In this document: piece by piece, positions 1-11,701 of the stretch
Numbering within the stretch: the first letter of the stretch is position 1
How the letters are laid out: each line of letters starts with the position of its first letter
Assembly: GCF_026151205.1 (NCBI RefSeq)
Contig: NW_026971784.1
Span: 1-61,455, forward strand
DNA length: 61,455 nt
Source: Bolinopsis microptera
Taxonomy: Eukaryota; Ctenophora; Tentaculata; Lobata; Bolinopsidae
Reading direction: 5' to 3'
Position numbers and translations under genes: made by a program
The notes under the pieces: model-generated
What the model saw: the letters and a program-made list of their open reading frames with translations, nothing else
Told to the model about the DNA's origin: nothing
Databases searched by the model: none

Positions 1-131
<131 letters not shown>

Positions 132-304
132 CTCATACCACAAATGCGCCACAAATGGCAGATTATAGCAGGATTACTTCTTTTAACGTAACACGCATAG
201 CGAAGATTAAATGATTCTTCGCGCGAAAAAACGCGCGCGCGCGTCTGTGACGGTTTCAGTGTAAAGTCGGTTTTAAAGTAATGCAATATGTATGTACTAC
301 GGCT

Positions 305-3300
305 TTACAAAGGAGCAATAGTTTGCGGAGGCATTCTAGAACGGTATATATTTTAGCTTTCAGTTTCTGTTTCATTATCTTAAAATTTATTCCGCTTTTA
401 TTTTTATTCCCACTCTCGATTCCTTGCTAGCAGTCCGGTTAATTTAGTACCTTTAGTGGGTCTCATTTAATCATTAGCTCTAATTAAAGAACCTCTCACC
501 GCTCCGTTCATTTTTATAGCTTTATTATTTTTATCTTTTTACTACACTTACTAACACGTGCATTACAAAGGAGCAATAGTTTGCGGAGGCATTCTAGAAC
601 GGTATATATTTTAGCTTTCAGTTTCTGTTTCATTATCTTAAAATTTATTCCGCTTTTATTTTTATTCCCACTCTCGATTCCTTGCTAGCAGTCCGGTTAA
701 TTTAGTACCTTTAGTGGGTCTCATTTAATCATTAGCTCTAATTAAAGAACCTCTCACCGCTCCGTTCATTTTTATAGCTTTATTATTTTTATCTTTTTAC
801 TACACTTACTAACACGTGCATTACAAAGGAGCAATAGTTTGCGGAGGCATTCTAGAACGGTATATATTTTAGCTTTCAGTTTCTGTTTCATTATCTTAAA
901 ATTTATTCCGCTTTTATTTTTATTCCCACTCTCGATTCCTTGCTAGCAGTCCGGTTAATTTAGTACCTTTAGTGGGTCTCATTTAATCATTAGCTCTAAT
1001 TAAAGAACCTCTCACCGCTCCGTTCATTTTTATAGCTTTATTATTTTTATCTTTTTACTACACTTACTAACACGTGCATTACAAAGGAGCAATAGTTTGC
1101 GGAGGCATTCTAGAACGGTATATATTTTAGCTTTCAGTTTCTGTTTCATTATCTTAAAATTTATTCCGCTTTTATTTTTATTCCCACTCTCGATTCCTTG
1201 CTAGCAGTCCGGTTAATTTAGTACCTTTAGTGGGTCTCATTTAATCATTAGCTCTAATTAAAGAACCTCTCACCGCTCCGTTCATTTTTATAGCTTTATT
1301 ATTTTTATCTTTTTACTACACTTACTAACACGTGCATTACAAAGGAGCAATAGTTTGCGGAGGCATTCTAGAACGGTATATATTTTAGCTTTCAGTTTCT
1401 GTTTCATTATCTTAAAATTTATTCCGCTTTTATTTTTATTCCCACTCTCGATTCCTTGCTAGCAGTCCGGTTAATTTAGTACCTTTAGTGGGTCTCATTT
1501 AATCATTAGCTCTAATTAAAGAACCTCTCACCGCTCCGTTCATTTTTATAGCTTTATTATTTTTATCTTTTTACTACACTTACTAACACGTGCATTACAA
1601 AGGAGCAATAGTTTGCGGAGGCATTCTAGAACGGTATATATTTTAGCTTTCAGTTTCTGTTTCATTATCTTAAAATTTATTCCGCTTTTATTTTTATTCC
1701 CACTCTCGATTCCTTGCTAGCAGTCCGGTTAATTTAGTACCTTTAGTGGGTCTCATTTAATCATTAGCTCTAATTAAAGAACCTCTCACCGCTCCGTTCA
1801 TTTTTATAGCTTTATTATTTTTATCTTTTTACTACACTTACTAACACGTGCATTACAAAGGAGCAATAGTTTGCGGAGGCATTCTAGAACGGTATATATT
1901 TTAGCTTTCAGTTTCTGTTTCATTATCTTAAAATTTATTCCGCTTTTATTTTTATTCCCACTCTCGATTCCTTGCTAGCAGTCCGGTTAATTTAGTACCT
2001 TTAGTGGGTCTCATTTAATCATTAGCTCTAATTAAAGAACCTCTCACCGCTCCGTTCATTTTTATAGCTTTATTATTTTTATCTTTTTACTACACTTACT
2101 AACACGTGCATTACAAAGGAGCAATAGTTTGCGGAGGCATTCTAGAACGGTATATATTTTAGCTTTCAGTTTCTGTTTCATTATCTTAAAATTTATTCCG
2201 CTTTTATTTTTATTCCCACTCTCGATTCCTTGCTAGCAGTCCGGTTAATTTAGTACCTTTAGTGGGTCTCATTTAATCATTAGCTCTAATTAAAGAACCT
2301 CTCACCGCTCCGTTCATTTTTATAGCTTTATTATTTTTATCTTTTTACTACACTTACTAACACGTGCATTACAAAGGAGCAATAGTTTGCGGAGGCATTC
2401 TAGAACGGTATATATTTTAGCTTTCAGTTTCTGTTTCATTATCTTAAAATTTATTCCGCTTTTATTTTTATTCCCACTCTCGATTCCTTGCTAGCAGTCC
2501 GGTTAATTTAGTACCTTTAGTGGGTCTCATTTAATCATTAGCTCTAATTAAAGAACCTCTCACCGCTCCGTTCATTTTTATAGCTTTATTATTTTTATCT
2601 TTTTACTACACTTACTAACACGTGCATTACAAAGGAGCAATAGTTTGCGGAGGCATTCTAGAACGGTATATATTTTAGCTTTCAGTTTCTGTTTCATTAT
2701 CTTAAAATTTATTCCGCTTTTATTTTTATTCCCACTCTCGATTCCTTGCTAGCAGTCCGGTTAATTTAGTACCTTTAGTGGGTCTCATTTAATCATTAGC
2801 TCTAATTAAAGAACCTCTCACCGCTCCGTTCATTTTTATAGCTTTATTATTTTTATCTTTTTACTACACTTACTAACACGTGCATTACAAAGGAGCAATA
2901 GTTTGCGGAGGCATTCTAGAACGGTATATATTTTAGCTTTCAGTTTCTGTTTCATTATCTTAAAATTTATTCCGCTTTTATTTTTATTCCCACTCTCGAT
3001 TCCTTGCTAGCAGTCCGGTTAATTTAGTACCTTTAGTGGGTCTCATTTAATCATTAGCTCTAATTAAAGAACCTCTCACCGCTCCGTTCATTTTTATAGC
3101 TTTATTATTTTTATCTTTTTACTACACTTACTAACACGTGCATTACAAAGGAGCAATAGTTTGCGGAGGCATTCTAGAACGGTATATATTTTAGCTTTCA
3201 GTTTCTGTTTCATTATCTTAAAATTTATTCCGCTTTTATTTTTATTCCCACTCTCGATTCCTTGCTAGCAGTCCGGTTAATTTAGTACCTTTAGTGGGTC

Positions 3301-3345
3301 TCATTTAATCATTAGCTCTAATTAAAGAACCTCTCACCCTCCGTT
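305..3345. repeat. 258-bp tandem satellite, about 11.8 copies
   Basis: The unit beginning ACAAAGGAGCAATAGTTTGC starts at 307, 565, 823, 1081, 1339, 1597, 1855, 2113, 2371, 2629, 2887 and 3145, a constant period of 258 bp. Eleven full units and a partial twelfth are present; the last breaks off in CTCTCACC near 3341. By eye the copies show no differences, which implies recent amplification, homogenisation or an assembly effect. The unit is AT-rich, has stops in all frames and shows no RNA-gene box that I recognise. Confidence 0.95.
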
Positions 3346-3973
3346 TGGAGATATTCCTTATTACGCTCTAAGCTATTAATTTTCCTTGTGTTTGAATCCT
3401 GTCACTTTTTAGCTGTTTTTAGTCTTTGTTATTTTCGGCCGATTTCTGCACTTTTACACTGGGTCATCATTCATAATTTCTGGGATTGAGACGACTTATA
3501 GCATTTAAGGAAGAGTTTGCTTGTCTGACTTACTTCATTAGACACTTCTGGTCAAGAACTGAACAAGAACCACATTCGAAAACTGGAACATCTGAATGAC
3601 TCCGCAACCCAGGAATCAACTACTCAGTTATTATCGCTCAATAATCGGTTTGGTATCGACGTTACATACTTTATTATTTTTTTTAAAAAGCTGATTTTAG
3701 AAACCAGGGAATTAAAGTTACCCTCCTAAGGCTAACATTAAATCGCTGATTTTATTTATATATATCACTTTTTTTGTTCTTTCTTTTCCTTCAAAACATT
3801 CCAGTACATTGTGCAGAAAGTTGGAGATGAAGCCGTAGTACGTACATGTAGCATTGCACTGGATCGAACTTGCAGAGTGTGGTTTCCTCCAGTCTGCGCC
3901 GCGCGCTGATATAAACATACGCGGCGCAGATCGACTGGAGGAGATTGCACTGTGTAGGCTCCGGTGTAATGTG
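3346..3973. other. Non-coding stretch with a GC-rich hairpin
   Basis: No convincing gene. A strong inverted repeat lies at 3884-3942: TCCTCCAGTC-TGCGCCGCG pairs with CGCGGCGCA-GATC-GACTGGAGGA around a 16-bp loop. Short reading frames here are low-complexity and unconvincing. Confidence 0.6.
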
Positions 3974-3995
3974 ATATGTATGTACTACGGCTTTA

Positions 3996-4720
3996 TAAAT
4001 TTTGGAAGTATGTAGGGATATATATCTGATACCAATCGTATATACTAAAAATACTCTAGCACAATTGTAACTGCAGTTTTACAGAACTCTAAATGCTTAA
4101 TGAACACTCTTGCAGGTACCACCCGTATTCACACTCAGACCTGAGTTTAGTCATTTTCCAATACGAGATTGGGGACGGGTTCTATAAACAAACAAACAAA
4201 CAAATATCCGAATATTTAATTTTTACTACAGAATCCTCAAACCAGTAGTTTTGCCCCTCCTGTATAATGCCTTCAAGGAGGCCGGGGGTCTTCATGAAAT
4301 TTCTTTCGAAATTGATTTTATAGTTGTTTCTGGAACTAATAAAATTACAAAATCGTCGACATGTAACAATATTTATAGGTTTTTGACATACGTTGCATGC
4401 CACTTTTCGCGATATTTGTGATACGTAACATGTATCAAATAGGTTTGTATACTTTTTCCTGTACATAACAGGGGCAGGGGCCACCATTCATTGCTCTAAC
4501 CAGAGCCCTCTCGCTTGCAGTAGCGCGCGACCGCCGTAGGCGGCAAAAGAAACAAGCGCGTCACGCAGTACGCGTAGACACATGGCTATGTGAACACCAT
4601 TCACACTAGCACACTTTTGCTATAACAATACTTCACCGAGCACACTACTCAGCTCCACATGATCCACAAACTAACCATATTTGCCACCCACGTTTCTCAC
4701 TCCTAATTCATCATTTGTAT
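3996..4720. other. No recognisable gene
   Basis: AT-rich sequence with an AAAC simple repeat near 4190. A 101-codon minus-strand frame at 4182-4487 matches no family I know and has no coding-like composition. Confidence 0.5.
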
Positions 4721-4724
4721 TTGG

Positions 4725-5100
4725 TCAATGCTTGACCATTGTTAATGATCTGGCCCGGCGCGCGCTACTTCGTACACAGAGGGGCCTGAAACCAGGTTTT
4801 CGATCAAACGCTACCATTTGTAGTCAAACGTCGCCAACAGTTGCTCTCGTCCAATGAAATCGCTGCATTCTGCAAGTCATTATGCTTAATTGAATTACAT
4901 ATATTCGTATGCGAAGCTTGGCTTACATAATGCAGCGATTTCATTGGACGAGAGCAACTGTTGGCGACGTTTGACTGCAAATGGCAGCGTTTGATCGAAA
5001 ACCTGGTTTCAGCTCCCCCTGTGCGTAGCTCTTGCCATCGGGCAGAAGTAAGCGGCGCGCACTACTTCGAAGAAACTTAGACGAGTAACATCCGTCAAGT
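4725..5100. repeat. Dispersed GC-rich repeat split by a fold-back element
   Basis: The flanks of the fold-back element, including GGCCCGGCGCGCGCTACTTC at 4753 and the segment to about 5100 (GAAGAAACTTAGACGAGTAAC), match an uninterrupted copy at 46881-47005. Inverted or partial copies lie at 45826-46015 and 46590-46720. The family is rich in CGCGCG and non-coding. Confidence 0.75.
4775..5023. mobile_element. 249-bp fold-back MITE, probable 4-bp target duplication CGTA
   Basis: Two arms of about 95 bp (4787-4880 and 4927-5015) are near-perfect inverse complements. The termini are CACAGAGGGG and CCCCCTGTG. CGTA flanks both ends (4771-4774, 5024-5027), and the copy at 46881-47005 represents the empty site with a single CGTA, which supports insertion. 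No coding capacity. The superfamily is undetermined; four-base duplications occur in Chapaev-like and Academ-like groups among others. Confidence 0.75.
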
Positions 5101-6110
5101 CAATGCTATTCCCACTATTTTGCTTCACACTTAAAACACGCTTACATGTTTTGTACACAGTAAACATGAACACTTTGTAGGTTTACAACCTACCAGGACG
5201 CGCGCCGAGTTGGACTCGTCGCGTCGACGGTCCAATATATGGAACAGATATTTTACGAGTGGCGCCTTCGGCGGCGCGCGCTTCGCGCGCGAAAAGTGGC
5301 ATGCAACGTATGTCAATACAAATTTTCGACGCGCACTACGCGCAAAAGCATTTAGTTGTTATCAATTGGCACCCGCGCATTCATCATAAATTTCAAACAG
5401 CTATAACTCAGCGAGATTATGTCTGTTCTAGCTCATATTTTCACACCAAATATAAAATGATGTGATCTTATTGCTGACAACATATGAATATAATTTCTCT
5501 ATTTGCCTTAGAGTAATAGACTGTCAAAGTTTAAAACGCGCATTGGTATAGCACGTGACTAATAAGGCCAAATCTATACTTCTTAACATGTTATCGATCC
5601 TTAGACATCATACTATTGTGTCCAATTAGCGGTTAGGTCTCTAAACTTGTAGCAGAAAACACGCCTTTTTGCCCGTAAGAGCCTCTACTAAAATGCAAAT
5701 AATTGACATCGTATCGTGAATCAATCAAATATTTACACAATTTAAAATTAATTTTCAAAACACGTTTAGTTCAGGGATGAAGTTAAAAACAACTACAATA
5801 AACTAAGGGGTTTTGCCCCCCTTTTGTTATCTTCTTGCCTATATAACCACGTAGGGCAATAAAAGTCGTTCCCAACCTTGCGAATCTTTTTTAGCAAAAC
5901 AATATTTTTATTAAAACAAAATTTATATTTAGCTATAAGCGCGCGCCGCGCCCATATAAAACGGTAAACTTTAAATATTGTCAAGTGTCAAGATAAACAA
6001 GTTTTGCGAAATAATTTAGCATGCTGTCTTTGTAAGATATTACAATTGTACCCGTGCCAGTTCCAGGTGTGATGTGATGTATTCTCTTCCTCGTATGCCT
6101 TACATGTATT
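5101..6110. other. No recognisable gene
   Basis: Repeat-like, partly GC-rich sequence (CGCGCG clusters near 5220-5290). The piece around 5650-5695, with GCCCGTAAGAGCCTCTACTA, recurs inverted at 50403-50440, so it belongs to a dispersed repeat. Confidence 0.5.
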
Positions 6111-6112
6111 AT

Positions 6113-6680
6113 TAAGTCGCAGGAAACATTGAGAGAAAAGTGACTCAGATCTGGTATGCTGATGACTCTGCTGCTGGGGGAAAACTGGAAGAAATGAGGA
6201 AATGGTGGGATAACCTCTGCTTACCTGAGGACCCCAGGCTATTATGTTCATTAACATAAAGATGAATAAAGAATAAAGATTTGGCGGAATGACAGGCTGA
6301 GCGCGGCCCAGTAAAACCTTTGCATTAAAGGACCACTTTTTGGTTACAACCCTAAATCTTCCAAGACATGGGTGATAGTCAAGCCTGAGCACGAAGAGAA
6401 GGCAAGAAACTTGTTCCCAGATGTCAATGTGACAAGTATTGGTCGACGATATCAAAAAAATAAAAAAAAGGAAGCAACTCACGGTATCACTCTCATAAGA
6501 GACATGTTTCATCATTTACCGGAGTTGCAACCAAATATACACAATACGGTTTGGTACTTTATCTGTACCTCCCCTTGGTCGACGATATCTGGGCAGCTTT
6601 ATCGGAACTGATGAAGGAAAAGGGGCTTTCATCGAGGAAAAAGTTCAAGAATGGTGTCGTGATCTTAAACAATTAAGTGA
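6113..6680 (+). pseudogene. R2-type LINE remnant, RT catalytic and post-RT part
   Basis: In-frame pieces of a LINE polymerase: the RT catalytic box WYADDSAAGGKLEEMRKWW (6149-6205), then GPLFGYNPKSSKTWVIVKP (6331-6390), a stretch to 6453, and after a 121-bp insert GRRYLGSFIGTDEGKGAF and EWCRDLKQLSD (6577-6680). A second insert of about 100 bp (about 6222-6318) separates the first two blocks. The same polypeptide resumes at 8608, 10026 and about 19325. The R2-like assignment comes from the C-terminal domain, a CCHC knuckle followed by RHN and D..D motifs. Its RT N-terminal part is not visible upstream. Confidence 0.75.
6454..6574. mobile_element. 121-bp retro-insert with 15-bp target duplication
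   Basis: TTGGTCGACGATATC occurs at 6439-6453 and 6575-6589, bracketing 121 bp that begins with an A-rich run. Removing the insert with one copy of the 15-mer restores the LINE reading frame. A long duplication plus an A-rich edge suggests target-primed reverse transcription. No internal promoter recognised. Confidence 0.75.
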
Positions 6681-6683
6681 TAT

Positions 6684-8603
6684 GGACACGTTCATTTGAG
6701 TTTGAGGATATTGGTAAATATAAGTGACCCTATTAAAAGGCACAGTGTAGTTGACTTTGTCACACTATGAAATTACACAAACCCTTGATGGTTAGGATAA
6801 TCGTCTCATCCTCTAGGCTAACTTTGTCACATAACGATATCTTAATCAGGTGATAAGATATCGCTTAAATACGGCCGGCACGGAAATGGTTACATTGTCA
6901 CACTATAAACATGTGACAGAGTAAATATGGACCCCTTGCTGCCGTTTTCGACCAAAATTTTGAGTGTCCAGTTGATTGGATGTGTACATATGACCATTAC
7001 CTACATATTTGACGACTTTTTTCGTTAGATGGTGCACTCAGGTTTACTCTGTCACACATTTAAGAAAATATGTGAACAATGTTTAGGGAACCCTGATAAG
7101 CAATGCTGAGTAGTGTAGGTTTAGTTAATGGCCTGGAAGTGCTAGGAATTGTTATTATATCATATAGTCGCAAGGAATTAAAACACAGAAGGCACAGACA
7201 AGTTTACTTTGTCACATAATCTTGATGATATCTGAACATGTGTGAAATTGAACAAATAATGATATACCAGCTTAAACCCTTTGTATTACGTAATATGGAT
7301 CAAACAACACTGCTAGTACCATGCACCAGTCACATAAATCATTAACGTGTGGTAATATGTTAACAGTGTCACAATTAAACTACCACAACATGGTCAAAAA
7401 TAGGGTAATTTCGTCACAAAAAAATTATTATAACTCTGTCAGCTCCTTGCTGGCAAAATAACTAGTTAGTTTATCGACATTTTTTTGATGATAAAATTAC
7501 ATAGTATTCTAATAGAGGTATAGATCTTCAAAATAGGGGCAAGACATGTTTACTTTGTCACATCAGTTATTATTACAGTTAGGTAATCGTCATCACATTA
7601 ACATATATTTTTTTGTAGTTTGGATTGATTTATTTAGGTTATAAGCAGGTGATAAGGCAGCCTATGCTAATTTTTACACACTATCTTGAAATTGTTGGGG
7701 CAGGAAAAGTTAATTTTGTCACATTTTTAGTGACTTTGACAAATTTAACCTAAAATTGTTAAACTTGAGCTCTGATGTTCTGGACAATATTCTACCAATT
7801 TTTTCTGAAAGAATGTTAAATTCTAATAGAGTTATAGAATATATAGATCTTCAAAATAGGGGCAAGACATGTTTACTTTGTCACATCAGTTATTATAAGA
7901 GTTATTACTTATTATAAGAGACTATTTCATTATATAATCATTGTTACGATTTCGTATAATTTTTTGTGACAATGTAAACATCAACTGATCTTAACTTGCA
8001 TCAACTACATTGTCATCATGTAAAGTTTTCCCGCCTTTCAAACCAAAATCAGATATAAATAATTCGCCCAAAATTTTAAATTCCATATATTGTGACAGAA
8101 TTAACCTCATTGTGCCTGTATTAGCTTACTATTCAAAGCAACATATTTTAGGGCTATGATTGGTACTCCGTACTTGGTAGATCAACCATCAAATAATGAG
8201 TAAAAAGGGTTTTGAGGACACCTCACAGTAGAATAGAGGTATGGTATTCTGAGTGTGACAAAGTTACCTAAATATTGCCTTGTAACCGTTCGATCCGTGC
8301 CCTTTAACCAATGTTGTATCATAATTGTTAGATTGACCTAATCTACTATGTTTCAGACCAAGGAATGATAATTAGACAACTGCAGTTAAATAAGTCACAC
8401 AAAATGTGACATTTGAACCATTATAGTGCCTAACAACAATAGATTTTCTTTCTGAGCAGTGCATATGGGAGTATGGGTTACGCGGCTAATGTTCAGAACT
8501 GAACTGAACGTGCTAGGTTAATAGATGTCAAAATTAAGCCACTATCGTCAAAAACGCTATTATTTTTGTTTACCAATATCCTCAAACTCAAATGAACGTG
8601 TCC
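6684..8603. mobile_element. 1920-bp non-autonomous TIR element rich in TTTGTCACA motifs
   Basis: Ends are 35-bp perfect inverted repeats starting GGACACGTTCATTTGAGTTT. ATAT flanks both sides (6680-6683, 8604-8607); equally, the element may start with TGGACACG and have a TA duplication. Removal leaves the host LINE frame uninterrupted (SDIASREP). No ORF. The interior holds about 15 copies of TTTGTCACA or its complement, for example near 6757, 6831, 6892, 7216, 7556, 7716, 7878, 7965 and 8255. A segment of about 70 bp near 7510-7570 is repeated near 7825-7896. Confidence 0.85.
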
Positions 8604-8607
8604 ATAT

Positions 8608-8770
8608 AGCATCAAGAGAACCTCAAATAGCATACAGTGCATACATGTATGGGCTTAGTAAAAGATGGAACTATGTGTGCAGAACTACCCCAGGAGTTGC
8701 AGATAGGCTCACTCCTCTGGAACAAGTAACACGCGATGAGTTTATCCCAGCTATCATCAACAGGCTGTTT
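8608..8770 (+). pseudogene. R2-type LINE remnant, thumb-like middle part
   Basis: Continues directly from 6680 once the 1920-bp element is removed: ASREPQIAYSAYMYGLSKRW, then RTTPGVADRL..PLEQVTRDEFIPAI..RLF. This conserved block follows the RT domain in the LINE family also present in fragments at 19780-20720 and 32978. It is cut at 8770 by the next LINE, and the frame resumes at 10026. Confidence 0.75.
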
Positions 8771-10019
8771 TTTGATTGAAATAAATTTTCGTGCACATAC
8801 AGAATGAATGGTTAATAATTTAATATATATGTAGACCAAGGTCTGTGCACGGGATGCTTCCTGGAAGAATCCAGTTCTTTTAGCGGGGCACCCTACCTAA
8901 AGCCAAATTGAGATATAATAATCATATTCCTAAGAAATAATCAGAAATCGAATACCAATCAAATAATATGATATATATGAGTAGTAACCATATTTACTAT
9001 GCAAAATGCCCCAACCACATAGTGTAAATTTATATAGAATTCAAATTCCATATCATCATTAAACCTCAATACCTAGTCAATATAATAGCCCAAGCAAAAT
9101 TAAATAACTTCTTATATACCTTACTGTCATACTACAAATTAATTAAACATTTGAAATCTGTTGACCAGAGAATAAATTTCTAAGCCTAATGCAAGTGAAA
9201 TAATTTAGATGCAATAATGAATGCCTAATGTGAGTATCATTTGTCAATGTCCTTGTAAAAAAGTCTGTACAAGAGATATGAGTAACTAATATAGAAGAAA
9301 AAACAGGAAGTTGTCGTCTGTTGTAGAATAAATAAAATATCTAGAATATAAATTAGAATATAAAATAACATTCAGTCAATGTGTCGTCAATAAACTGTAC
9401 AATTATCAAATGTTAAAACTGGGTGATACAGTCACCAAAAAAAAATACTAAGTATGATAAGTTAATAAATTAAATGTGGTCTATAAAACTACCACTAAGT
9501 ATAATAGGTCAATAAATTAAAAGTGGTTTATAAAACTACCACTGTGGGAACTGGGAACCCCTTCTCCAGTTAAAACATGTCAGTCATGTGCAAAATCAAT
9601 CAGAATGGTAAGGTGGTAAAAAAGGGAATATCTTTTCGATACATCAATTATATATGCCTCAGATTTAAAAGAATTAGAAGTTACTTAGTTATCGTCGACT
9701 ATGATTGCAGTGTAAAATTTGTCATATGAATTGTCGACGGTATAATTAGGGTCTGTTGTTATAGATGATAGTAGCTGTTTCTTATACGAATCACTAAAGC
9801 TTTTAACATCGGGCAGATTTCGTAGATCTGTTGGAACATTATTCCAACATTTTGCCCCCAAGTATTGAAAGTTTTTATGTGATGTTGATCTATTGACATA
9901 AAGGTTGCAGCTTTCGCCGCTCCTACTACCTCCTGATATGTAACTAAATTTGTTCATAAAGTTTGTAGGACAATTGTCATGGATGATTCTAAACATATAA
10001 TTTGACAGGTGGAGTTTAG
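8771..10019 (-). mobile_element. 5'-truncated APE-type LINE, minus strand
   Basis: CTGTTT at 8765-8770 and 10020-10025 flanks 1249 bp. The minus strand from about 10017 to 9685 encodes a LINE ORF2 C-terminus (NKFSYISGGSRSGESCNLY, later NSYDKF) closely related to the end of the AlkB-bearing LINE at 30470-32377. The rest is 3' UTR, with a roughly 60-70 bp tandem doublet at about 9440-9545. Excision with one CTGTTT restores the host frame (RLFSCTDELRN). 5' truncation is typical of LINE insertion. Confidence 0.85.
9685..10017 (-). pseudogene. C-terminal fragment of LINE ORF2
   Basis: About 110 residues ending in a natural stop at 9685. It matches the last 110 residues of the LINE ORF2 that ends at 32377, sharing FSYISGGSR, CNLY, SHK, YLG.K.WN..P and NSYDKF. 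No catalytic residues remain because the 5' part was never copied. The divergence shows it is an older or sister family member, not a copy of the nearby element. Confidence 0.85.
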
Positions 10020-10025
10020 CTGTTT

Positions 10026-10821
10026 AGCTGCACTGATGAACTAAGGAACATAATGGCTCTACCACCAAGATATGGAGGATTGGGTATACCAGTTATGATG
10101 GACATGGCAGACCGAGAGTACAAATTCTCATGTAGAGCCACAAAACCCCTTAAAGAAGCTATTCTCAAGCAGGTAGACAACTACACAGAGGACTGGAGAG
10201 TAAGCAAAGGAGTGAAAACTGAGATAACAACTGAACGAAATCTCTTCTATCGACAAAAACAAGCGGAAATACGCCAGGAGCTGGAGTCAACACCACTGGC
10301 AAAGTTGATGTTCCAACTAGCTGCTGAGAAAGGGGCAAGTGCTTGGTTAACAGCACTACCTTTAAAAGAGTATGGATATCTGATGAACAAACAACAGTTC
10401 TCAGACGCAATAGCACTCAGATATAACCTAAACTTAAAGGACAGCCCTAAGACATGTACGTGTGGCCAAAAGTACTCAGCAAACCATGCGCTCATCTGCA
10501 AACTCGGTGGATATGTGTCACTGCGGCACAACTCGCTGAGAGACACCTTTGCTGAACTAATGAGAACTGTGAAATGCAAGGATGTGCAGACTGAGCCAGT
10601 TCTTCTTCCAGTTGATGGTCTGAAGTTGCCTAAGGGAACAGTACTTGGAGACCAAGCTAGGCTGGACATTTCTGCAAGATCGATTTGGAATGCTTCAGAG
10701 AGGGCATATTTTGATGTAAGGGTATTTCATGCCCCAGCCCCCTCCAATGCAAGCAAATCGATCCCAGCAATGTACCAGTCCCATGAGAATGAGAAAAAGC
10801 GATGTTACAACGCATAATCCT
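10026..10821 (+). pseudogene. R2-type LINE remnant with restriction-like endonuclease domain
   Basis: Begins FSCTDELRNI then ALPPRYGGLGIP, the block that follows RT in this family. The C-terminal part shows a CCHC knuckle (CTCGQKYSANHALIC: C-x-C-x8-H-x3-C), then RHNSLRD, ARLDISAR and YFDVRVF, the order RHN / D / (F)DV expected of the PD-(D/E)XK-like nuclease of R2-clade LINEs. An ATG-initiated frame covers 10053-10817. The frame is cut by the DNA transposon at 10822; the C-terminal tail reappears at about 19325. Function if intact: nicking a target and priming reverse transcription. This copy is dead. Confidence 0.75.
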
Positions 10822-11218
10822 GTATCTGGTCTAAAACTGGCACAACTTAGCGAGTTTAGAAGGTTTGAGATGTTATTTGTGCTCCTCAGGGTCTCTACTT
10901 CAAAAAAAATTTGGGTGGATAATTTTTTATGTTTGTTTAAACCCGTGACCACGCCCTTTTTAAAGCGTGGGAAAAATTTGACCAAAATTATCAAAATTTG
11001 CCTATATTATTTAATGAAGGTTTCTAAATGGCTTTTTATGATACTGTCAGTATAACTTGAACATAAAAAAGGTAAAATATAATTAATTGAACTTAAGTGG
11101 CGCCTTAACCACGCCCATTTACGCCATTTTTGGCGCAAAATAATGAAATTTCAAGTTTTGTTGTAGCATCATGTGGGGTATCAAACCTTAGGTATTTTGA
11201 CACGAGAAAATGATTGGT
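10822..11218 (+). repeat. Left terminal inverted repeat of the nuclease-bearing transposon
   Basis: Pairs with 18405-18800 over about 397 bp. Includes ACCACGCCC blocks near 10950 and 11110. Both arms extend from GTATCTGGTC to CGAGAAAATGATTG. Small differences (for example AAAACTGG against AAACCTGG) indicate moderate age. Confidence 0.9.
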
Positions 11219-11512
11219 GATGGTATTTTTTCGAATAGAGTGTTCCCTGATCAGTTATTGTTCTGGTTAATATCACCTACTCGTGATAAATTCCTTTAAT
11301 GTAGCCGATAAAACTAAAGACCTCCTGCAATTTGAAACCAAGTGAGCAAGCAAAAAACTGATAAGTGATGTCCCATGACATTGATTAGAAATGCTGTCAG
11401 CGGCTAAAACCCCTAAAATCGATACAATGATTATTTTATTTCTTTGCGTCAAATTTGTGAAGTTTTTGTGCTAACTTCGTTAAACAGTTGCCTTTGCAAA
11501 CAACCCAATTTT

Positions 11513-11701
11513 ATGAGCTGCATTGGGGGTAGCGGTCATGATTCAGGGGCTGGAGGGTCACAGCCTACCGGATCAATATCTCTTAAACTAACTAAAGAAT
11601 CGGCATACGATCCAGAAAAACACTGTATCTTTTGCTTAGACGCCAGCACAACACTCTTCAAACTTAGTAGCAGTGACAATGGCAGGACAAAAGTATTGCA
11701 G
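11513..11701 (+). CDS. Transposon protein, exon 1 (Cys-rich N-terminus)
   Basis: ATG at 11513 opens 63 codons ending at a GTAATC donor. It contains HCIFCLDAS, a CxxC pair, before the splice. The exon joins in phase 0 to 11843. The C-x2-C here and the H..C in the next exon could form one zinc-binding site at the N-terminus of the transposase. The start is the only ATG in the open stretch that leaves the CxxC intact. The splice model is predicted by eye. Confidence 0.5.

Larger units (their letters stand above)
286..3995. repeat. 22-bp direct repeat enclosing the satellite segment
   Basis: The same 22 bases, beginning ATATGTATGTACTACGG, occur at 286-307 just before the first satellite unit and at 3974-3995. 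Similarity extends a few bases upstream (GTAATG on both sides). The enclosed segment is the satellite array plus about 630 bp of unrelated sequence. It resembles a target duplication or the footprint of homologous recombination, but the length is unusual for a transposon target duplication. Confidence 0.7.

Noticed and set aside
305-3345. Regular repeats as a CRISPR array
   Set aside because: Units are directly adjacent with no spacers, 258 bp long, in a eukaryotic context.
4182-4487. 101-codon minus-strand ORF
   Set aside because: Low-complexity ends, no motif recognised, embedded in repeat-rich sequence.
5988-6515. 175-codon minus-strand ORF
   Set aside because: It lies antisense to the R2-type LINE remnant and crosses inserted elements; no family resemblance.
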